From Poriferisodalis sp965221195 (GTDB taxonomy: Bacteria > Actinomycetota > Acidimicrobiia > Acidimicrobiales > Poriferisodalaceae): a stretch of DNA of 64,000 nt. The position numbers and the translations under genes are program-made. The notes beneath the pieces are model-generated. The model had not been told where the DNA came from and made no database searches. It saw only the letters and a list, made by a program, of their open reading frames with translations. Position 1 is the stretch's first letter. The number at the start of each line of letters is the position of its first letter. Positions 33,629 to 41,868 of the stretch are shown piece after piece. Location: positions 1,860,001-1,924,000 of the forward strand of contig OZ244864.1 of NCBI GenBank assembly GCA_965221195.1, in the 5' to 3' direction.

Positions 33629-34741
33629 GTGACAGCCGCTAGTCGGGGCAACAAAGCGCAGGACGCTGCCGCCAATGCGATCGGGTTAGCGCACTACGGA
33701 GGCTGGAAAACCGTCCTCACCGATCTGGTCAACGGGATAGACCTAAGCCCTGAAGTAGCGCGAGCGGCGCTGGGTTCCATCTTGAGTTCAGGCGCAACCG
33801 ATGCACAGCTCGCAGGCTTCATCATCGCTCTCGGTATGAAGGGAGGATCCGTTCCCGAACTCACCGGGCTAGTTGATGCAATGCTCGATAACGCCATGCC
33901 GCTCACAGCCCCCGCAGGCGCCATCGACATCGTGGGCAGCGGCGGTGCCCCTGCTCGCAGCCAACATGCGCTCAGCGTGTCCACCATGGCGTCGTTCGTG
34001 GCAGCCGGTGCGGGCGCAGTGATCTGCAAGCACGGATCCGTGGCGGCCACTTCGTCGTCGGGTTCGTTCGACACCCTTAGGGCACTCGGCGTGGCCATTG
34101 ACCTAGACGGGCCTCAGGTTGAGCGTTGCATCGCCGAGATCGGTCTGGGCTTCGCTTTCGCCAAGCAGTTCCATCCGGCGATGCGTTTCGCTGCAGCGGT
34201 CCGCAGCGAGCTAGGTGTGCCCACCACGTTCAACTACCTAGGCCCGCTTTCAAACCCCGGTCGTGTGCAGCGCCAACTGCTCGGCGTGAGTGATCCGGTG
34301 ATGGCGCCGCGAGTAGCAGGTGTGCTAGCCGCTCGTGGCTCGCAACGTTCGCTGGTCGTCCACGGTGCAGACCGGCTCGACGAGATCACTCTGACCGATC
34401 TCACCCGCATCTATGACGTGCGCGACGGAGAGATCGTTAACGAGCACCAGTTTGACCCTTCGACGATCGGCCTAGAACGAGTCAACCGTGCGGCGCTGCA
34501 CGGCGGCACGCCGCAACAGAACGCCGACATTCTCCGAGCGATCCTCCACGGCACCGAGACCGGCCCGCGGGCAGACATTGTGACTCTGAACGCCGGCGCT
34601 GGACTGGTCGTGGCAGGCCTAGCCGCGGATTTCGCTGAGGGTTTTGAGATGGCCCGAGCAGCGGTGGCTGACGGACGCGCCGCAGCCAAGCTCGAAGCAG
34701 CTGTCGATCTCACCAACGCGCTGGCAGCACAACCCAGCTGA
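33629..34741 (+). CDS. Anthranilate phosphoribosyltransferase-like protein (TrpD family) with altered PRPP motifs
   Basis: 370 residues, GTG start. Overall fold and spacing are TrpD: the helical N-terminus, VGSGGAPARS, CKHGSVAATSSSGS, HPAMRFAAAVRSELG, TTFNYLGPLSNPGRV and DRLDEITL. In standard TrpD the first motif is GTGGD and the second KHGNRAASS. Here the aspartate of the first is alanine and a short insertion follows; the asparagine and arginine of the second are Ser and Val. The magnesium-binding DE and the anthranilate-side arginine in AAVRSELG are kept. It may be a normal tryptophan enzyme that tolerates the changes, or a paralogue with another substrate. No other trp genes are near. Confidence 0.8.
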   Translation: MTAASRGNKAQDAAANAIGLAHYGGWKTVLTDLVNGIDLSPEVARAALGSILSSGATDAQLAGFIIALGMKGGSVPELTGLVDAMLDNAMPLTAPAGAIDIVGSGGAPARSQHALSVSTMASFVAAGAGAVICKHGSVAATSSSGSFDTLRALGVAIDLDGPQVERCIAEIGLGFAFAKQFHPAMRFAAAVRSELGVPTTFNYLGPLSNPGRVQRQLLGVSDPVMAPRVAGVLAARGSQRSLVVHGADRLDEITLTDLTRIYDVRDGEIVNEHQFDPSTIGLERVNRAALHGGTPQQNADILRAILHGTETGPRADIVTLNAGAGLVVAGLAADFAEGFEMARAAVADGRAAAKLEAAVDLTNALAAQPS

Positions 34742-34745
34742 AACT

Positions 34746-34883
34746 TGTTGCCAGGCTTGTTAGCCGGCTGGGTTTGTTGCCCGGCTTGTCAGCCGGCTGG
34801 GTTTGTTGCCCGGCTTGTCAGCCGGCTGGGTTTGTTGCCCGGCTTGTCAGCCGGCTGGGTTTGTTGCCCGGCTTGTCAGCCGG
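34746..34883. terminator. 29-bp tandem array with repeated hairpin between convergent genes
   Basis: Five copies at 29-bp spacing. Four carry CCGGCTTGTCAGCCGG (34781, 34810, 34839, 34868), a 6-bp stem with a TGTC loop; the first copy is degenerate. The array lies between convergent trpD-like and kinase genes and extends into the kinase 3' end. Termination activity is inferred from stem-loops followed by T-rich GGGTTTGTTG; repetition is seen directly. Confidence 0.65.
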
Positions 34884-35800
34884 CGGAGGAGCCCACGACG
34901 GCGTTCGTTGTGGTGAGCGGGGATCTCGACGCCCGCCAGTGCTGCAGCGAAGTCGGCGCCGCTGGCGAAGCGGTCCTGCGGCGATTTCGCCATAGCAGCC
35001 AAGATGATCTCTGACAGTTCGGGCGGCACTCCTCGCTCCGCCGGGTCTGGAGGTGGAATCCGCACATGGGCATGCAGCAAGTCATTCCGCTCGCCGTAGA
35101 ACGGGGCTGAGCCCACCGCCAGCACATACAGCGTCGCCCCGAGGCCGTAGATGTCGGTGCGAGCATCGACGGGCTTCGCAAGCGCTTGCTCGGGAGAGAG
35201 ATACATGGGCGAGCCGTACACGCGGCCCGGCGGCGAAGGAGGGCCGTCGAGATCGTGCGCCAAACCGAAATCGAACAGCACAGCGCGGTCGTCGCCGTCG
35301 GGCCCAGGTTCCATCATGATGTTTGACGGTTTTACATCGCGATGCACAATCCGATGCTCATGCACATGATCGAGCGCACAACAGATCTGCTGGATAGCAG
35401 CGATGCCCGCTGCTAGCGACGGCGGGTTGCGACCGCCGTGGCGATCCGCAAGCGTCTCGCCCTCAACTATTTCCATCTCGATGTAGTGGGCTCCGCCGAT
35501 GATGCCTGCGTTGTGTACTGCGAGAACGTTGCGATGGTCCAAGCGAGCCATCACCTCGTACTCCTGCTCGAAAAGTGACCGGATCTCGCTCTGGGCCTCA
35601 GCGAACGGTGTCAGTACCTTGAGGCCGACCTGTTCACCTCGCAGCGTGACAGCTCGATAACAGTGCGCCACAGTGCCGCGGCCCAGCACACCGGTGATCT
35701 CATAGGGGCCGTACTGACGGCCGACCCAGATATCAATCCGGTCGTCGATCCGGTTGTCAATCCGGTTATCAATCTGGTCGTCGAACATCGCACCGGCCAC
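34847..35800 (-). CDS. Serine/threonine protein kinase (PknB-like catalytic domain, soluble)
   Basis: 317 residues. Kinase subdomains: glycine loop VLGRGTVAHCY, ATP lysine in VGLKVL, HRDVKPSNIMM (catalytic loop), FDFGLAHD (DFG) and SPMYLSPEQAL (activation/APE equivalent), then TDIYGLGATLYVLA. No membrane span or PASTA domain, so probably cytoplasmic. The N-terminus is DNRI/DDRI repeats from a 12-bp tandem unit at 35740-35785; ATG 35788 inside it is an alternative to GTG 35800. The C-terminal residues (TSRATNPAG) are encoded by the 29-bp hairpin array, so the natural end was overwritten. Substrates unknown. Confidence 0.92.
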   Translation of the reverse strand: MAGAMFDDQIDNRIDNRIDDRIDIWVGRQYGPYEITGVLGRGTVAHCYRAVTLRGEQVGLKVLTPFAEAQSEIRSLFEQEYEVMARLDHRNVLAVHNAGIIGGAHYIEMEIVEGETLADRHGGRNPPSLAAGIAAIQQICCALDHVHEHRIVHRDVKPSNIMMEPGPDGDDRAVLFDFGLAHDLDGPPSPPGRVYGSPMYLSPEQALAKPVDARTDIYGLGATLYVLAVGSAPFYGERNDLLHAHVRIPPPDPAERGVPPELSEIILAAMAKSPQDRFASGADFAAALAGVEIPAHHNERRRGLLRRLTSRATNPAG

Positions 35801-35934
35801 AATCAGCCACCATCGGCCCTAGACAGCCACAACTGGCCACAACTTGCTGCAAGTTTCAGCATAAGAGACTTCACCACAGCGGGCCGCGCTCATCACAGCA
35901 GCGGCTTCGCTGACAGCCACGGCACACTTGTTGG

Positions 35935-37263
35935 ATGACTGCTGTGGCCGACCTAGAGCTGCTCGGTGAAATCCGGCGCGTCGGTGCCGATGCCGGACTC
36001 GACGCAATCGGCGTGACCGACGTGGCGCCCTTCATCGAAGCGCGTCGCGCCATCACCGAGCGCAAAGCCGCTGGGCTACACGCTGGCATGTGGTTCACCT
36101 ATGGGCGACCTGAGCGCTCAACGACTCCCGCGTCCATCTTGGCTGGAGCGCGCAGTCTGGTGGTGTGCGCTCGTGCCTACCGACCGCCCCAAGAATCTGC
36201 ACCTAGCCTCGGTTGCGACGACCGGGCCCATCACCTCGGTTGCGACGACCGGGTCCATCACCTCGGTTGCGACAACCGAGCCCATCACGGCACCGTCGCT
36301 GCCTACGTCGCTCACGACGCCTACCAAGCACTTCGTTTCGGGCTCGAACGCGTCAGCGAAGTTTTGTGCAGCAACGGATTCGACGCGTGCGTGGTCTACG
36401 ACGACAACCGACTCGTGGACCGAGCCGCAGCGGCCCGTGCAGGACTCGGCTGGCTGGGGCGCAACACGATGCTGCTGTCGCACGAACTCGGCTCTTGGAC
36501 CGTCTTGGGTTCAGTCGTAACGACAGCCGAACTTGGCGTCGCCGACGATGTCGAACTTGACGGCTGCGGCCCATGCCGCCGCTGTCAGACAGCCTGCCCT
36601 ACTGGTGCTCTACAACAAAGCGGGGTGCTTGACGCTAACCGGTGTCTGGCGTGGCTTTTGCAGGCCCCCGGCGCCTTTCCGCCCGAGTACCGAGTAGCGC
36701 TAGCAGACCGGCTGTATGGCTGCGACGATTGTCAAACCGTGTGCCCCTACAACGACCCGCTCAACAGCCCGCGCAGCGATCTACGCATCGATTTACGCAG
36801 TGATTTAGGCGACGATTTGCACAGCTATCCGACCAGTGGGCAGCCATCGGTTACGCAACCGCAGGGCCAGGACTTCCCTGTTGGTGCGCGCGCAAACGAA
36901 TCCAAGCGCGGTGCTGCAGTCGACGTTGTCGACATGCTTGAGATGACCGACGACGGTCTCATGGCAGCGTTCGGGCACTGGTACATCCCGCGACGCAAAC
37001 CCGAGTACCTGCGTCGCAACGCGCTCGTCGTGCTCGGCAATGTCGGCGACCCGGACGACTCGCGTGCCGAAGCGGTGCTCCGCGCATCGCTGGCTTCGAC
37101 TTCGGCTGTGGTCGTCAGCCACGCCCTATGGGCCGCCCGCCGACTTGGACGCGACGATCTCATAGAGCAGGCAAGCGCAGTCGGCTTCGTGGCACACGAC
37201 CCTGATGGGCTGATCGCTGCTGAACTCGCCCGCCCGACCGCACATCGCCTCAGCTGCCGCTGA
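35935..37263 (+). CDS. queG: Epoxyqueuosine reductase-like 4Fe-4S protein
   Basis: 442 residues, ATG at 35935. Cobalamin-dependent reductase that converts epoxyqueuosine to queuosine in tRNA. Motifs: the cobalamin-domain region AGLGWLGRNTMLLSHELGSW, two ferredoxin clusters in CGPCRRCQTACPTGAL and CDDCQTVCPYND, and a HEAT-like C-terminus (YIPRRKPEYLRRNALVVLGN). Between residues 92 and 121 there is an insertion of three GCDDRAHHL-type units (27-bp tandem repeat), and between about 282 and 298 a second repeat of SDLR/SDLG units. Neither is expected in the family. Stop overlaps the next start by one base. Other queuosine genes are not in the window. Confidence 0.9.
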   Translation: MTAVADLELLGEIRRVGADAGLDAIGVTDVAPFIEARRAITERKAAGLHAGMWFTYGRPERSTTPASILAGARSLVVCARAYRPPQESAPSLGCDDRAHHLGCDDRVHHLGCDNRAHHGTVAAYVAHDAYQALRFGLERVSEVLCSNGFDACVVYDDNRLVDRAAAARAGLGWLGRNTMLLSHELGSWTVLGSVVTTAELGVADDVELDGCGPCRRCQTACPTGALQQSGVLDANRCLAWLLQAPGAFPPEYRVALADRLYGCDDCQTVCPYNDPLNSPRSDLRIDLRSDLGDDLHSYPTSGQPSVTQPQGQDFPVGARANESKRGAAVDVVDMLEMTDDGLMAAFGHWYIPRRKPEYLRRNALVVLGNVGDPDDSRAEAVLRASLASTSAVVVSHALWAARRLGRDDLIEQASAVGFVAHDPDGLIAAELARPTAHRLSCR

Positions 37264-38375
37264 TGCGACCGCACTTGCTCGTCACCAACGACTTCCCGCC
37301 CAAGATCGGTGGGATTCAGAACTACTTGTGGGAGCTGTGGCGAAGGCTCCCTCCCGAAGATGTCACGGTGCTGACCACTCCCTACCGGGGTGCCGCAGCC
37401 TTCGACGCTGCTGCGCCGATGCGCATCGTGCGAACCCGCGAACCTGTCTTGTTGCCCCACTCCAGCCTGGCGCAGCACATCCGATCGCTGGCGAGCGAAA
37501 CCCAAGCCGAGCTGGTCCTGCTGGATCCCGCGTTGCCACTCGGTGCACTGGGACCGCGGCTGGGGTTGTGTTACGGCGTGGTGCTGCACGGCGCCGAGGT
37601 CGTTATACCGGCCAAGCTCCCGGGGCTGAGCGCGCTGATGGCCCAAGTGCTGAAATCGGCTTCGGTGGTTATCTCTGCCGGTGGATATGCCGCTAAAGAA
37701 GCTGAGCGCTGCGCCGCCACGGCACTGCCGATAGCCCAAGTGCCTCCCGGCGTTGATGTTGGACGCTTCGTTGTGCGCGACGGGCACCAGCGGCGCTCTA
37801 TGAGAGCCGCATACGGCTTCGATGACGGCCCGCTCGTAGTGAGCTTGAGCAGACTGGTGCCGCGCAAAGGCTTCGACCAGGTCATCAGGGCCGTCTCAGA
37901 ACTTGCTGCTGACCATCGGGGTTTGTCCCTCGCCGTCGCCGGCGCAGGACGGGACCGAGCGCGGCTAGAGCGACTGGCCCGCAACAGTCCGGCGAAGATT
38001 CGTTTTTTGGGTCGCGTCACCGACGACGAGCTGCCCCGCGTCATGGCTATGGGCGATGTCTTTGCTGCACCGTGCCGTAGCCGCTGGGCCGGTCTGGAGC
38101 AGGAAGGATTCGGCATCGTCTTCGCTGAGGCGGCGGCCTGCGGCGTAGCGGCTGTTGCAGGACGCTCGGGAGGCAGCCACGAGGCCGTCCACCACGGCGA
38201 AACCGGGCTTATCGTTGATCGACCCAACCGAGCCGCCGACGTGGCCGATGCCATCTCCCGACTGCTGTGCGACCCTGCCCTGCGATCTGAGATGGGCACA
38301 GCTGCGCGTTCTATAGCCGTTAGCCATTTCTCCTACGACACCCTCGCGCAGCGGCTTGCCGCTGCACTGGACTGA
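37263..38375 (+). CDS. Glycosyltransferase family 4, PimB-like mannosyltransferase
   Basis: 370 residues, ATG at 37263 overlapping the queG stop (TGATG). The GT-B fold is shown by VTNDFPPKIGGIQNYLWEL (acceptor side), VVLHGAEV, VPPGVDVGRF, LVVSLSRLVPRKGFDQVI and the nucleotide-sugar site LEQEGFGIVFAEAAACGVA. These agree with actinobacterial GDP-mannose-dependent phosphatidylinositol mannosyltransferase PimB. It would act at the inner membrane face in phosphatidylinositol mannoside synthesis. Other PIM genes are not visible, so the acceptor is inferred from family only. Confidence 0.85.
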   Translation: MRPHLLVTNDFPPKIGGIQNYLWELWRRLPPEDVTVLTTPYRGAAAFDAAAPMRIVRTREPVLLPHSSLAQHIRSLASETQAELVLLDPALPLGALGPRLGLCYGVVLHGAEVVIPAKLPGLSALMAQVLKSASVVISAGGYAAKEAERCAATALPIAQVPPGVDVGRFVVRDGHQRRSMRAAYGFDDGPLVVSLSRLVPRKGFDQVIRAVSELAADHRGLSLAVAGAGRDRARLERLARNSPAKIRFLGRVTDDELPRVMAMGDVFAAPCRSRWAGLEQEGFGIVFAEAAACGVAAVAGRSGGSHEAVHHGETGLIVDRPNRAADVADAISRLLCDPALRSEMGTAARSIAVSHFSYDTLAQRLAAALD

Positions 38376-38513
38376 GAAGCTGGGCTGGGAAGCTGGGCTG
38401 GACTGGGCGGCCGGACTGGGGGGGCGGCTGGATCGGCAGTTGAGTCGAATGTCAACGAATTGCCGCACAAATGCAGTCGCTCAGAGGTCGGCGCCTGAAA
38501 CAATGGAGCACGT

Positions 38514-38532
38514 TCGATAGCAATTCTATCGA
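38514..38532. promoter_or_regulatory. Perfect inverted repeat in the 205-bp gap before the SRPBCC gene
   Basis: TCGATAG-CAATT-CTATCGA is a 7-bp perfect inverted repeat, and TTCGATAGC recurs 30 bp downstream at 38543. It may be an operator or a weak hairpin. The rest of the gap (38376-38440) is a GGCTGG-rich repeat. Confidence 0.5.
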
Positions 38533-38580
38533 CAGCAATTCGTTCGATAGCGATTTGTACAGCGAACCGGGGACATCGCC

Positions 38581-39078
38581 ATGATTGACGAGATGACCAT
38601 GACCACCGTGGTGGCTGCCTCGCCCGAAGCGTGCTACGCGCTGATAGCAGACATCGAGAGCTACCCCTTGTGGGCCACCGATGTCTCCTCTGCTGCTGTC
38701 ATCAAGAGCGATCCCGATGGACGTGTAGAGACGGCTGCGTTCTGCGTTGAAGCACTTGGGCGCACTGCTAGGTACACGCTCGCGTACGACCACGCCGGAG
38801 CACCGCGGCATCTGAGGTGGAAACTCGTCGATGGAGATGTCGTGAGGCAGCTCGACGGGTGTTATGAGTTCATCCCGACGGCTGAGCCCGGACGAACTGA
38901 GGTGCTGTACCAACTGGAGCTAGAACTGGCCGTTCCCCTGCCGGGCTTCGTCAAACGCCGCGCAGAGCGGCGTATCGCTCACACGGCGCTGGCCGATTTC
39001 GCTGCTCGCCTCGAAACGAGCCCTCTCCCACAAGACATGTCCCTACAAGACGGCCCCACCAACGACAGCCAGCAGTAG
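38581..39078 (+). CDS. SRPBCC/polyketide cyclase-like lipid-binding protein
   Basis: 165 residues, ATG at 38581 preceded by GGGGA twelve bases upstream. The fold signature is MTTVVAASPEACYALIADIESYPLWATDV, typical of coenzyme Q-binding/START-like SRPBCC proteins, then LRWKLVDGDVVRQLDGCYEF and a C-terminal helix PGFVKRRAERRIAHTALADF. In actinobacteria such proteins often accompany fatty-acid or lipid genes; a bound hydrophobic ligand is likely. The tail (SLQDGPTNDSQQ) is unstructured. It ends nine bases before the aminotransferase gene. Function beyond ligand binding is unknown. Confidence 0.85.
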   Translation: MIDEMTMTTVVAASPEACYALIADIESYPLWATDVSSAAVIKSDPDGRVETAAFCVEALGRTARYTLAYDHAGAPRHLRWKLVDGDVVRQLDGCYEFIPTAEPGRTEVLYQLELELAVPLPGFVKRRAERRIAHTALADFAARLETSPLPQDMSLQDGPTNDSQQ

Positions 39079-39087
39079 GCCTAGGTC

Positions 39088-40272
39088 ATGGAGTTTCGCC
39101 GCATCAGTGGCTTGCCGCCGTATGTCTTTACGATCATCGACGCTCTCAAGATTGAGCGTCGGCGCGCTGGTGCCGATGTCATTGACTTGGGTTTCGGCAA
39201 TCCCGATTTGGCTTCGCCCGAACGCGCCGTCCACAAGCTGACCCAAGCCGCGCTCAATGCACGAAATCACCGCTATTCGGCCAGTCGCGGCATTCCCAAG
39301 CTGCGCGAAGCGGCTGCTGATCTGTACCGACGCCAGTGGGGAGTTGAAGTTGACCCCGACACCGAAGTCATCAACACCATCGGCGCAAAAGAGGGCTTCT
39401 CGCATCTCATGTGGACCTTGCTGGGTCCAGGTGATGCCTGTTTGGTGCCAGCACCCTCATACCCGATTCACATTTTCGGGCCGCTGTTTACTGGCGCCAG
39501 TGTGCGGGAAGTGCCGCTGGACATCGGCGAGACCTTCTTTGAGCGTCTGGTGGAAAGGTTCGAGTACTCCTGGCCCCGGCCTCGGGTGATCGTGCTGTCG
39601 TTTCCGCACAATCCCACCACGGCGTGCGTAGATGGCGAGTTCATGCAACGGATCGTGGACTTCGCACGCGAAAGAGAGGTGCTTCTAGTTCACGATTTCG
39701 CTTACGCAGACTTGGGATTCGACGGCTACGAGCCGCCGTCAATCTTGCAGGCCGAAGGTGCCAAAGAAGTGGCAGTTGAGTTTTACAGCCTCACCAAGTC
39801 GTATTCGATGGCGGGCTGGCGGGTGGCATTTTGCGTGGGCAATGCCGAAGTGATAGCGGCACTTGCCAAACTCAAGAGCTATCTCGATTACGGCACATTC
39901 CAGCCGATCCAGATCGCTGCCACCGTCGTGATGAACGAAGAACGCGATTTCCCCGCCGAGGTCCGTGAGGTGTACCGCGGACGCCGAGATGCGCTTGTGC
40001 GCGGACTTGGTCGCATCGGCTGGGACCTCACACCGCCAAAGGGGACGATGTTTGCTTGGGCCAAGATTCCCGAGCCGTACCGGCACTTGGGCTCAGTTGA
40101 GTTCTGCAAACTGGTCGTCAACGAAGCCAGCGTTGCCTTGTCGCCAGGTGTCGGCTTTGGGCCGGGGGGCGAGGGCCATGTGCGATTCGCGCTAGTCGAG
40201 AACGAGCATCGCATTCGTCAAGCGGTCAGCCAACTCCGAGGCGCTTTAGATCAACTGACGCCGCCTGACTGA
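39088..40272 (+). CDS. PLP-dependent aminotransferase class I/II (AlaC-like)
   Basis: 394 residues, ATG at 39088. Fold-type I transaminase: IDLGFGNPDLASPERAV, HRYSASRGIPKLREA, FPHNPTTACVD, VHDFAYADLGFDGY, the PLP lysine in YSLTKSYSMAGWRVAF, and the C-terminal RFALVENEHRIRQA with the carboxylate-binding arginine. Sequence pattern agrees best with the alanine transaminase AlaC/YfdZ group, which makes alanine from pyruvate and glutamate. It may be co-transcribed with the SRPBCC gene. The gap to the convergent glpK gene is 29 bp with a 9-bp repeat (TATCTGGG). Confidence 0.9.
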   Translation: MEFRRISGLPPYVFTIIDALKIERRRAGADVIDLGFGNPDLASPERAVHKLTQAALNARNHRYSASRGIPKLREAAADLYRRQWGVEVDPDTEVINTIGAKEGFSHLMWTLLGPGDACLVPAPSYPIHIFGPLFTGASVREVPLDIGETFFERLVERFEYSWPRPRVIVLSFPHNPTTACVDGEFMQRIVDFAREREVLLVHDFAYADLGFDGYEPPSILQAEGAKEVAVEFYSLTKSYSMAGWRVAFCVGNAEVIAALAKLKSYLDYGTFQPIQIAATVVMNEERDFPAEVREVYRGRRDALVRGLGRIGWDLTPPKGTMFAWAKIPEPYRHLGSVEFCKLVVNEASVALSPGVGFGPGGEGHVRFALVENEHRIRQAVSQLRGALDQLTPPD

Positions 40273-40301
40273 GTAGCTGGGTATCTGGGTATCTGGGCAT
40301 T

Positions 40302-41795
40302 TCAGCGTCTCGGTTGATGACGTGTTCGTTCTAGCGCTGCGCGCCATTGTTGATGGAGGTCATCGGCGTTGGCACGGTCGGCGTTAGGCGCAAAGCGGCG
40401 GTCTTGGCGCCACAGCGATGCCGCTTCGGATGCGTTTGACCAGACCCCTTCGGCCAGCCCTGCCAGCATCGCCGCGCCCAGCGCAGTCGTCTCGGTCACG
40501 GTGGGTCGACTCACAGCAACGCCGAGCTGATCGGCCGTGATGGCGCACAGCAGGTCGTTGGCCGCAGCACCGCCGTCGATGCGCAGCTCAGCTATGTCCC
40601 GACCAGCGCCGACGACCATCGCCTCAACAACGTCGCGGGTTTGCAGTGCCATCGACTCAATCGTGGCCAGTGCGATGTGAGCTGGCTGCGTCGCAAAGGT
40701 CAGGCCCATGATTGCGCCCCGTGCGGCCGGGTCCCACCATGGGCTGCCAAGCCCGGCGAAGGCCGGCACCACCGTCACTCCGCCACTGTCAGCCACGCTG
40801 CGAGCGAGTGTTTCGACTGCTGCGGGATCGGCGGCGCCGTCGAGGATGCCAGTCAGCCATTTCACGGCTGCGCCTGTGGCGAAGATCGATCCCTCAAGTG
40901 CGTAGACGGGGCCGCTGCCCAGATCCCAGGCCACCGTGGTGAGCAGCCCGTCGATCGGGGCGCTATGAGTGTCGCCAATGTTCATCAGCACGAACGAGCC
41001 TGTTCCGTAGGTGTTCTTGGCCATGCCGGTCTCATGGCAGCCCTGGCCGAATAGCGCTGCTTGTTGGTCGCCAGCGACGCCGCTCACTGCGATCCCCGAC
41101 CCCAGCGCAGTTGTATCGGCCGTCCAGCAGAATCGGCTTGCAGATGGGCGTATCTCAGCCAGCGAAGTGATCGGCACCGACAGCAAGTCGCACATCGGTG
41201 CAGACCACCCGTCTGCGTCAAGGTCGTACAAGAGAGTGCGCGAGGCGTTGGTGGGATCGGTGACAAAAGCTGCGCCACCGCTGAGCTTCCACATCAGCCA
41301 ACTGTCGATGGTGCCCAGTGCCAAGTTGTCGCTCGGTGACACTCCACCTTGGCGCAGCAGCCATTCGGCTTTAGTGCCGCTGAAGTAGGGGCTGAGCACA
41401 AGTCCTGTTCGTCGGCGGACTTCGCTGAGGTGCCCCGCTGTGGTGAGTTCGTCACAGCGGGATGCCGTGCGGACGTCCTGCCAAACCAGCGCCCGCGCTA
41501 GTGGTTCGCCGGTGCGGCGATCCCATGCGACGACGGTCTCGCGTTGGTTGGCGATGCCGATGGCTGCGACAGCTGGCATCTGGCCGTTGCCCAGAGTCCT
41601 CACGTTGGTGCAGAGTTCGTCGATGGTGGCGGCCACGGCTTCCCAGATCTCGTTTGCGTCGTGCTCGACTAATCCCGGTCCGGTGTAGTGCTGAGGAAAC
41701 GGCTGGTAGGCGTAGGCCACCTCGGCGCCTGCTTCGTTTACTGCCATTGAGCGCACCCCGGTGGTGCCTGCGTCAATTGCCACGACAAGCGCCAT
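40302..41795 (-). CDS. glpK: Glycerol kinase
   Basis: 497 residues, ATG at 41795 with a strong AGGAGGGC ribosome binding site. Phosphorylates glycerol to sn-glycerol 3-phosphate, cytoplasmic. FGGY family: AIDAGTTGVRSMAV (phosphate loop), VEHDANEIWEA, AIGIANQRETVVAWDRRTG (QRET typical of glycerol kinase), SGTKAEWLL, GTIDSWLMWKLSGG, VSGVAGDQQAALFGQGC, NTYGTGSFVLMNIG and the C-terminal RIDGGAAANDLLCAI. Length is normal. Glycerol uptake or dehydrogenase genes are not adjacent. It is divergent from trkA with a 73-bp intergenic space. Confidence 0.95.
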   Translation of the reverse strand: MALVVAIDAGTTGVRSMAVNEAGAEVAYAYQPFPQHYTGPGLVEHDANEIWEAVAATIDELCTNVRTLGNGQMPAVAAIGIANQRETVVAWDRRTGEPLARALVWQDVRTASRCDELTTAGHLSEVRRRTGLVLSPYFSGTKAEWLLRQGGVSPSDNLALGTIDSWLMWKLSGGAAFVTDPTNASRTLLYDLDADGWSAPMCDLLSVPITSLAEIRPSASRFCWTADTTALGSGIAVSGVAGDQQAALFGQGCHETGMAKNTYGTGSFVLMNIGDTHSAPIDGLLTTVAWDLGSGPVYALEGSIFATGAAVKWLTGILDGAADPAAVETLARSVADSGGVTVVPAFAGLGSPWWDPAARGAIMGLTFATQPAHIALATIESMALQTRDVVEAMVVGAGRDIAELRIDGGAAANDLLCAITADQLGVAVSRPTVTETTALGAAMLAGLAEGVWSNASEAASLWRQDRRFAPNADRANADDLHQQWRAALERTRHQPRR

Positions 41796-41854
41796 GTCGC
41801 CCTCCTGTGCTGTGTGCTGCGAGCCATAGTCTCGTCTGCGGGTCTGCCTCTCGG

Positions 41855-41860
41855 TAGATT
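41855..41860 (+). promoter_or_regulatory. Candidate -10 box of trkA
   Basis: TAGATT (TANNNT) ends eight bases before GTG 41869, compatible with a leaderless or nearly leaderless mRNA. Confidence 0.4.
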
Positions 41861-41868
41861 CGCAGACT

